Positions 6,846-9,782 of a stretch of DNA of 9,782 bases are shown piece after piece. The position numbers and the translations under genes were made by a program. Origin of the DNA: a bacterium (lineage in GTDB: Bacteria > RBG-13-66-14); NCBI GenBank assembly GCA_035528375.1, contig DATKYS010000029.1, positions 1-9,782 of the forward strand, in the 5' to 3' direction. Each line of letters begins with the position of its first letter. Positions within the stretch are counted from its first letter, which is position 1. The notes beneath the pieces were generated by a model. The model did not search any database and was not told the origin of the DNA. It saw only the letters and a program-made list of their open reading frames with translations.

Positions 6846-7717
6846 GGCCAGAGGGCCAGCCCGGTTAGCTCCCCCTCGACGTCGAGGATGAGCACCGGGG
6901 GCGGCGCGCCCACGGGGGTTTCCGCCCGCCGGTACACGCCCGGGCGGCCGCCGATCTCGCCGTAAAAATAAATCGTCTGGTTGTCCGCGTCCACCACGGG
7001 GTGGCGCTCGTTCCCGGCGTCGTCGGTCAGCCGGACCGGCTCCCCCGACTCCAGGTCCACGACGTAGAGGTCGTAGTCCCCGCCGCGGTCGCTGGCGAAT
7101 ACCAGGGCGCGCGAGTCGGCGGAGAAGGCCGGGTCCACGTCGTCGTAGGGGCCCTCCACCAGGCGGCGGAAGCGGTTCGAGCGCAGGTTCAAAAAGTGGA
7201 TATCACCCGCGTAGACCAGGGCCGCGAGCCCGCCCGTCCGGTCGAGGACCAGCCCGTCCGGCTCACTCTCGAGGTCCGGGGAGAGGGTGTTGAGCGTGGT
7301 CGGGTCGCCCGGTGAGTCCAGGTGCCGCAGGGCCGGTCCGGTGTCGTCGGAGGCCACGAAGACCACCGACTCGTCCAGGATGCCGCGTGTCGGGAAGCGG
7401 TCCGGGGTGAAGTTTTTGGTGAGCTGCTCCGTGTCGCCGCCCTCGGCGGGGACGCGGTAGATTTCCCAGTCCCCGTCCGCGTCGCAGGCGTAGAGGACCC
7501 AGCGGCCGTCGGCGGAGAAGGCCGGGGCGCCCTTGAGGCCCCGGGTGAAGGTGAGCTGGCGCTCCTCGCCGGATTCGAGGTCGTAGAGGTAGACCTCGTC
7601 GGCGCCGCCCTTGGCGGCGGTGTAGGCCAGCAGGGGCGTTCCCCCCCGGGAGGCGCATCCGGCCGTGAGGACGAGGGTCGCCAGAATAAAGGCTGCCGCG
7701 GTTTTTCGCATCTTCAT
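6842..7717 (-). CDS. PD40/TolB-type beta-propeller lipoprotein
   Basis: Lipoprotein of 291 residues. The signal peptide ends in the lipobox LTAGC with lipidated C21. The rest is a run of about six diverged WD40-like PD40 blades, seen as repeats of YDLESGEERQLTF, PAFSADGRWVLYACDADGDWEIY, VDPAFSADSRALVFASDRGGDYDLYVVDLESGE and NERHPVVDADNQTIYF. Such propellers usually bind partners at the envelope (TolB and the PorE-type propellers of type IX secretion are examples). The ATG start has GGAG six bases upstream. It is the first gene of the apparent unit leading to the PorY/PorX-like pair, so an envelope-side sensing or scaffold role is a fair guess. The blades are much more diverged than those of the propeller at 8726-9727. 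Confidence 0.85.
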   Translation of the reverse strand: MKMRKTAAAFILATLVLTAGCASRGGTPLLAYTAAKGGADEVYLYDLESGEERQLTFTRGLKGAPAFSADGRWVLYACDADGDWEIYRVPAEGGDTEQLTKNFTPDRFPTRGILDESVVFVASDDTGPALRHLDSPGDPTTLNTLSPDLESEPDGLVLDRTGGLAALVYAGDIHFLNLRSNRFRRLVEGPYDDVDPAFSADSRALVFASDRGGDYDLYVVDLESGEPVRLTDDAGNERHPVVDADNQTIYFYGEIGGRPGVYRRAETPVGAPPPVLILDVEGELTGLALWP

Positions 7718-7832
7718 CGCACGCTCCGGGTTGAAGGTCCGTGCCCCGTCCGGGGCGAGTATTTAGCCAGGTGCGTCAAACCTTGGACACACGAAGATTT
7801 CCAGGGCTCTAGTGGGATCCGCTCCACGCGGC

Positions 7833-8384
7833 TTACCTCAGCGTAGAGGTTTCCGTTTGGAGGATTTCGTAGGTTTCGGTGTCTACAAAGGTGCTAAAAA
7901 CGTAGCCATCTTCGTCCCAGCACTCAACGCTAAAGATTAAGGCTTCCGGAAAATCCGCGTGTGGAAAATGGGCATATAAAGAGAAGCAATAGGTGCCCTC
8001 TTCGTAGTTGTCATCAAGATACTGCAGGACTGGCGCCATCAAGCGCCGAATGCGCTCGTTATCATAAATAATCTCTGGACCTGGCTTATAAAAGTGGTCC
8101 ACCGGCTTAACGTTTTCGTTGTAATACACATCCCAGCATTTACTTTCGTTTCCGTCAGCGTCGGTAAATACGAGAGTCCAATAGCATCCCATCATTAAAA
8201 GGCCGTCCCTATCCACGATTCCATTAAAATGAGACAAATGCGCGCCGGGATTCCAGATGTAATCTTTGACAACGTTCGTTGCCCAATCAAAGGAACCCTT
8301 CGTTGGAGTTCCGCCATCCGCGCTTGCGCTCGTAACGCACGCCAGTATGAGGACGGCCGGGACGCCGAGCAGTATCCGTTTCAT
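7833..8384 (-). CDS. Secreted protein of unknown function, sharing its leader with the propeller gene
   Basis: 183 residues. The signal peptide (1-22, predicted cut ASA|DGG) is residue-for-residue the same as that of the 8726-9727 protein, and the DNA upstream is the same too. The mature part is unrelated to the propeller. It is rich in aromatic and acidic residues, with four Cys (C67, C83, C133, C155), three of them in Cys-aromatic contexts (GCYW, KCWD, ECWD), which could form two disulfides. The last segment, FVDTETYEILQ, is faintly like the end of a PepSY domain, but I do not call it. I do not recognise the family. GC is lower than in most neighbours, which hints at separate origin for the mature part. 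C16 in LILAC is a poor lipobox, so a soluble secreted form is favoured. ATG start, AGGAGG nine bases upstream. Confidence 0.7.
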   Translation of the reverse strand: MKRILLGVPAVLILACVTSASADGGTPTKGSFDWATNVVKDYIWNPGAHLSHFNGIVDRDGLLMMGCYWTLVFTDADGNESKCWDVYYNENVKPVDHFYKPGPEIIYDNERIRRLMAPVLQYLDDNYEEGTYCFSLYAHFPHADFPEALIFSVECWDEDGYVFSTFVDTETYEILQTETSTLR

Positions 8385-8439
8385 CTAGCCCTACCTCCTC
8401 ATTTCGATTTTATGGGCCGTTTTTCTAATCAAGCGCCTA
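8309..8439 (-). repeat. Leader/signal-peptide cassette, copy 1 (131-bp direct repeat)
   Basis: This block matches 9652-9782 at an offset of 1343 bp, with only two mismatches (8316 and 8325, both synonymous). It covers the upstream region, the ribosome site, the start codon and the codons for the signal peptide plus Asp-Gly-Gly. Similarity stops just inside the mature protein. On the upstream side copy 1 runs into unique sequence at 8440. Copy 2 is cut by the window end, so the true length may be greater. Confidence 0.9.
8394..8432 (-). promoter_or_regulatory. Ribosome site and possible promoter of the 183-residue secreted protein
   Basis: AGGAGG (complement of 8394-8399) lies nine bases before the ATG and is a strong ribosome site. 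Upstream, TAAAAT (complement of 8407-8412) and TTGATT (complement of 8427-8432) could be -10 and -35 boxes, but their 14-bp spacing is too short for a good sigma70 promoter and the -10 sits very close to the ribosome site. The ribosome site is solid; the promoter is tentative. Confidence 0.4.
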
Positions 8440-8462
8440 AACTATTTTAAGGTGTTATTCCC

Positions 8463-8505
8463 CCCGCGGGCCTACCTGAACGGCGCGCCGTCGGTCGGCC
8501 CCTAC
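8463..8505. repeat. Palindromic intergenic repeat (copy 3)
   Basis: Matches 24-66 with one change (G34 to T8473). It has arms GGGCCTACC and GGTCGGCCC around ACGGCGCGCCGT (8480-8491), ending CCCCTAC. It lies in the gene-free stretch 8440-8725, whose remaining content is the other repeats listed here. Unlike copy 2, no T-run follows on the minus strand. Confidence 0.75.
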
Positions 8506-8510
8506 ACTCC

Positions 8511-8596
8511 GGTCCGCCCCGCCGGGGCGGGGAATGGTCGCATTCGGGAACAAATTAGTCGGGCGTCTACGGTCCGCACCCGCCGGGGCGGGGAAT
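8511..8596. repeat. Two copies of a GC-rich short repeat (family A)
   Basis: GGTCCGC, then CCCGCCGGGGCGGGGAAT, occurs at 8511-8535 and again at 8571-8596, differing by an inserted base. CCGCCCC and GGGGCGG in the first copy can form a 7-bp stem with a 3-nt loop. The 35 bp between the copies (8536-8570) show no other structure that I see. Confidence 0.6.
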
Positions 8597-8631
8597 CGAG
8601 TTTTGAGCTCACCCGATGTTTCCGGCCCCCA

Positions 8632-8725
8632 CCCTTCGGCCTCCACCCACGGGGAGAGAGGGGCGTAGCCGGCAACTGAATTTCGAACGGCTCCCTTCGG
8701 CCTCCGCCCACGGGGAGAGAGGGGC
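8632..8725. repeat. Two copies of a 33-bp repeat (family B) at the propeller stop codon
   Basis: CCCTTCGGCCTCC...CACGGGGAGAGAGGGGC occurs at 8632-8664 and 8693-8725 with a single mismatch (A8645, G8706), 61 bp apart. The second copy ends exactly at the base next to the stop codon of the propeller gene (8726-8728). The ACGGGGAGAGAGGGG part recalls the GGGAGAGGGG hairpin repeat at 121-157. Confidence 0.65.
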
Positions 8726-9727
8726 CTACTCCGCCGGACTCCAGGCGGGAAAACCGTCATCGCTTTCGTCGTCGGTCAACCGGGTCACCTTGCCCCCGTC
8801 GGCGTCCATCACGAAAATTTCCAAGTCCCCGTCGCGCTCGGACTCGAAGGCGATGCGGCGGCCGTCCGGACTCCAGACGGGATTCCTGTCATCTTTTATG
8901 TTGTCGGTCAACCGGGTCAGGTTGCCCCCGTCGGCGTCCATCACGAAAATTTCGTGGCTGTCGGAGTCGCCGCCGGAGCGGAAGGCGATGCGGAGGCCGT
9001 CCGGACTCCAGGCGGGATTCCCGTCAGTGCTATTGTTGTTCGTCAACTGGGTTTGATTGCCCCCGTCGGCGTCCATCACGAAGATTTCAGCGTCCCCGTC
9101 GCGCGCGGACTCGAAGGCGATGCGGCGACCGTCCGGACTCCAGGCGGCAAAGTGTTCCCGGTCATCGTTGAAGGTCAACTGGGTTTGATTGCCCCCGTCG
9201 GCGTCCATCACGAAGATTTCAGCGTCCCCGTCGCGGTGGGATTCGAAAGCGATGCGGCTGCCGTCCGGACTCCAGGCGGGATACATGTCCCAGTCATCGT
9301 TGAAGGTCAACCGGGTCACCTCGCCCCCGTCGGCGTCCATCACGAAGATTTCCCAGTTTCCGTCGGGGAAGGAGGTAAAGGCGATGCGGCCGCCGTCCGG
9401 ACTCCAGGCGGGGAACTCATCATCGCTTACGTTGTCGGTCAACCGGGTCAGGTTGCCCCCGTCGGCGTCCATCACGAAGATTTCGTAGTCCCCGTCGCGG
9501 CTGGAAGCGAAGGCGATGCGGCGGCCGTCGGGACTCCAGACGGGATTCCTGTCATCTTTTATGTCGTCGGTCAACCGGGTCTGGTTGCCCCCGTCGGCGT
9601 CCATCACGTAGATTTCCCCGTGCCCGTAGCCGCCGTGGACGAAGGTTATTTTTCCGCCGTCCGCGCTCGCGCTCGTAACGCACGCCAGTATGAGGACGGC
9701 CGGGACGCCGAGCAGTATCCGTTTCAT
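8726..9727 (-). CDS. Secreted seven-blade PD40/TolB-type beta-propeller protein
   Basis: 333 residues: a signal peptide (1-22, cut ASA|DGG) and then seven blades of 44-45 residues. Each blade follows IAFxSxRDGDxEIFVMDADGG, NxTRLT, xxDDxxPAWSPDG. The blades are so alike that the gene is a tandem repeat at DNA level. The protein ends WSPAE where other blades continue WSPDGRR, and the phase from the first strand (KITF) gives seven complete units, a normal closed propeller. Asp-rich DADGG and RDGD turns could bind Ca2+, which is inference. There are no Cys in the mature part. The ligand is unknown; PD40 propellers mostly bind proteins or glycans in the envelope. ATG start, AGGAGG nine bases upstream, in a leader shared with the 7833-8384 gene. 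Confidence 0.88.
   Translation of the reverse strand: MKRILLGVPAVLILACVTSASADGGKITFVHGGYGHGEIYVMDADGGNQTRLTDDIKDDRNPVWSPDGRRIAFASSRDGDYEIFVMDADGGNLTRLTDNVSDDEFPAWSPDGGRIAFTSFPDGNWEIFVMDADGGEVTRLTFNDDWDMYPAWSPDGSRIAFESHRDGDAEIFVMDADGGNQTQLTFNDDREHFAAWSPDGRRIAFESARDGDAEIFVMDADGGNQTQLTNNNSTDGNPAWSPDGLRIAFRSGGDSDSHEIFVMDADGGNLTRLTDNIKDDRNPVWSPDGRRIAFESERDGDLEIFVMDADGGKVTRLTDDESDDGFPAWSPAE
8729..9652 (-). repeat. 132-bp in-frame tandem repeat array coding the propeller blades
   Basis: The run CCCCCGTCGGCGTCCATCAC begins at 8793, 8925, 9060, 9192, 9324, 9456 and 9588: six intervals, five of 132 bp and one of 135 bp. Blades 4 and 5 are near-identical neighbours. Blades 1-2 match blades 6-7 as a block at an offset of 663 bp, with about three mismatches over 95 bp around 8847-8944 and 9510-9607. 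This points to recent amplification and segment-wise duplication or conversion. Confidence 0.9.
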
Positions 9728-9782
9728 CTAGCCCTACCTCCTCATTTCGATTTTATGGGCCGTTTTTCTAATCAAGCGCCTA
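9652..9782 (-). repeat. Leader/signal-peptide cassette, copy 2 (131-bp direct repeat)
   Basis: Second copy of 8309-8439, in the same orientation, with two synonymous differences. It supplies the leader, ribosome site and signal peptide of the propeller gene. The match runs to the last base of the window, so the repeat may extend further. Confidence 0.9.
9737..9775 (-). promoter_or_regulatory. Ribosome site and possible promoter of the propeller gene
   Basis: Identical to the site upstream of the 183-residue protein: AGGAGG (complement of 9737-9742) nine bases before the ATG, with TAAAAT (9750-9755) and TTGATT (9770-9775) as weak -10/-35 candidates 14 bp apart. The two genes are therefore expected to share translation strength and any control acting on this leader. 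Confidence 0.4.

Noticed and set aside
7743-7756. Terminator after the 183-residue protein gene (GCCCCG/CGGGGC)
   Set aside because: The stem is only 5-6 bp and no T-run follows on the minus strand.
8382-8429. Lipoprotein call for the two genes with the shared leader, from LILAC at residues 12-16
   Set aside because: The residue before Ala-Cys is Leu, a poor lipobox, and a good signal peptidase I site (ASA|DGG) lies a few residues later.
8463-8725. CRISPR array
   Set aside because: The repeats belong to several families with at most two copies each here, are uneven in spacing, and no cas gene is present.
8455-8760. Minus-strand 101-codon frame running through the repeat cluster
   Set aside because: Its recurring SPRGRRPKG-like segments are just the family-B DNA repeats translated. 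It also overlaps the end of the propeller gene and has no clear ribosome site.
8729-9652. CRISPR-like periodic array at 132 bp
   Set aside because: The period is a multiple of three, the frame stays open, and each unit codes a PD40 blade, so it is a protein repeat.
1-9782. tRNA or rRNA genes
   Set aside because: I saw no cloverleaf-like sequence with T-arm GGTTCRAATCC pattern and no rRNA-like stretch on either strand.

Overview
The window comes from a high-GC bacterium, with most genes near 65-70 % G+C by eye. All nine genes I can support lie on the minus strand, so transcription runs from high to low coordinates. The mix is a PorX/PorY-type two-component pair, PD40 beta-propeller envelope proteins, a CcdA-type redox transporter and many short palindromic GTAGGGGC-headed intergenic repeats. 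That suggests a Gram-negative-type envelope in a poorly sampled or candidate phylum. A Coatesbacteria-like lineage is only a weak guess, and nothing here fixes the taxonomy.

Layout in the direction of transcription. (1) 9782-8726: a secreted seven-blade PD40/TolB-type propeller built from near-identical 132-bp DNA repeats. (2) 8725-8440: a gene-free stretch packed with three short repeat families. (3) 8439-7833: a second secreted protein, of unknown function and lower GC. It has almost the same 131-bp promoter/RBS/signal-peptide segment as the propeller gene but an unrelated mature part. (4) 7717-3464: a compact unit of a PD40 lipoprotein, a small exported YbjN-like protein (4-bp overlap), a PorY-like membrane histidine kinase (14-bp gap) and a PorX-type response regulator with a PglZ phosphatase-fold output domain (110-bp gap). 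(5) 3409-2603: an AT-richer LCM-family methyltransferase that looks recently acquired. (6) 2561-1212: tilS, a housekeeping tRNA modification gene. (7) 1088-231: a CcdA/DsbD-type thiol-disulfide transporter with a TTG start, ending in a rho-independent terminator made from one copy of the palindromic repeat. (8) 230-1: further palindromic repeats and no gene.

How the parts may work together (inference): the lipoprotein, the YbjN-like protein, the kinase and the PorX-like regulator look like one envelope-sensing and signalling operon. The two genes sharing an export leader look like products of leader duplication or domain shuffling, and the 131-bp direct repeats leave the locus open to deletion or gene fusion by recombination. 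TilS, the methyltransferase and CcdA show no functional link to the signalling operon.
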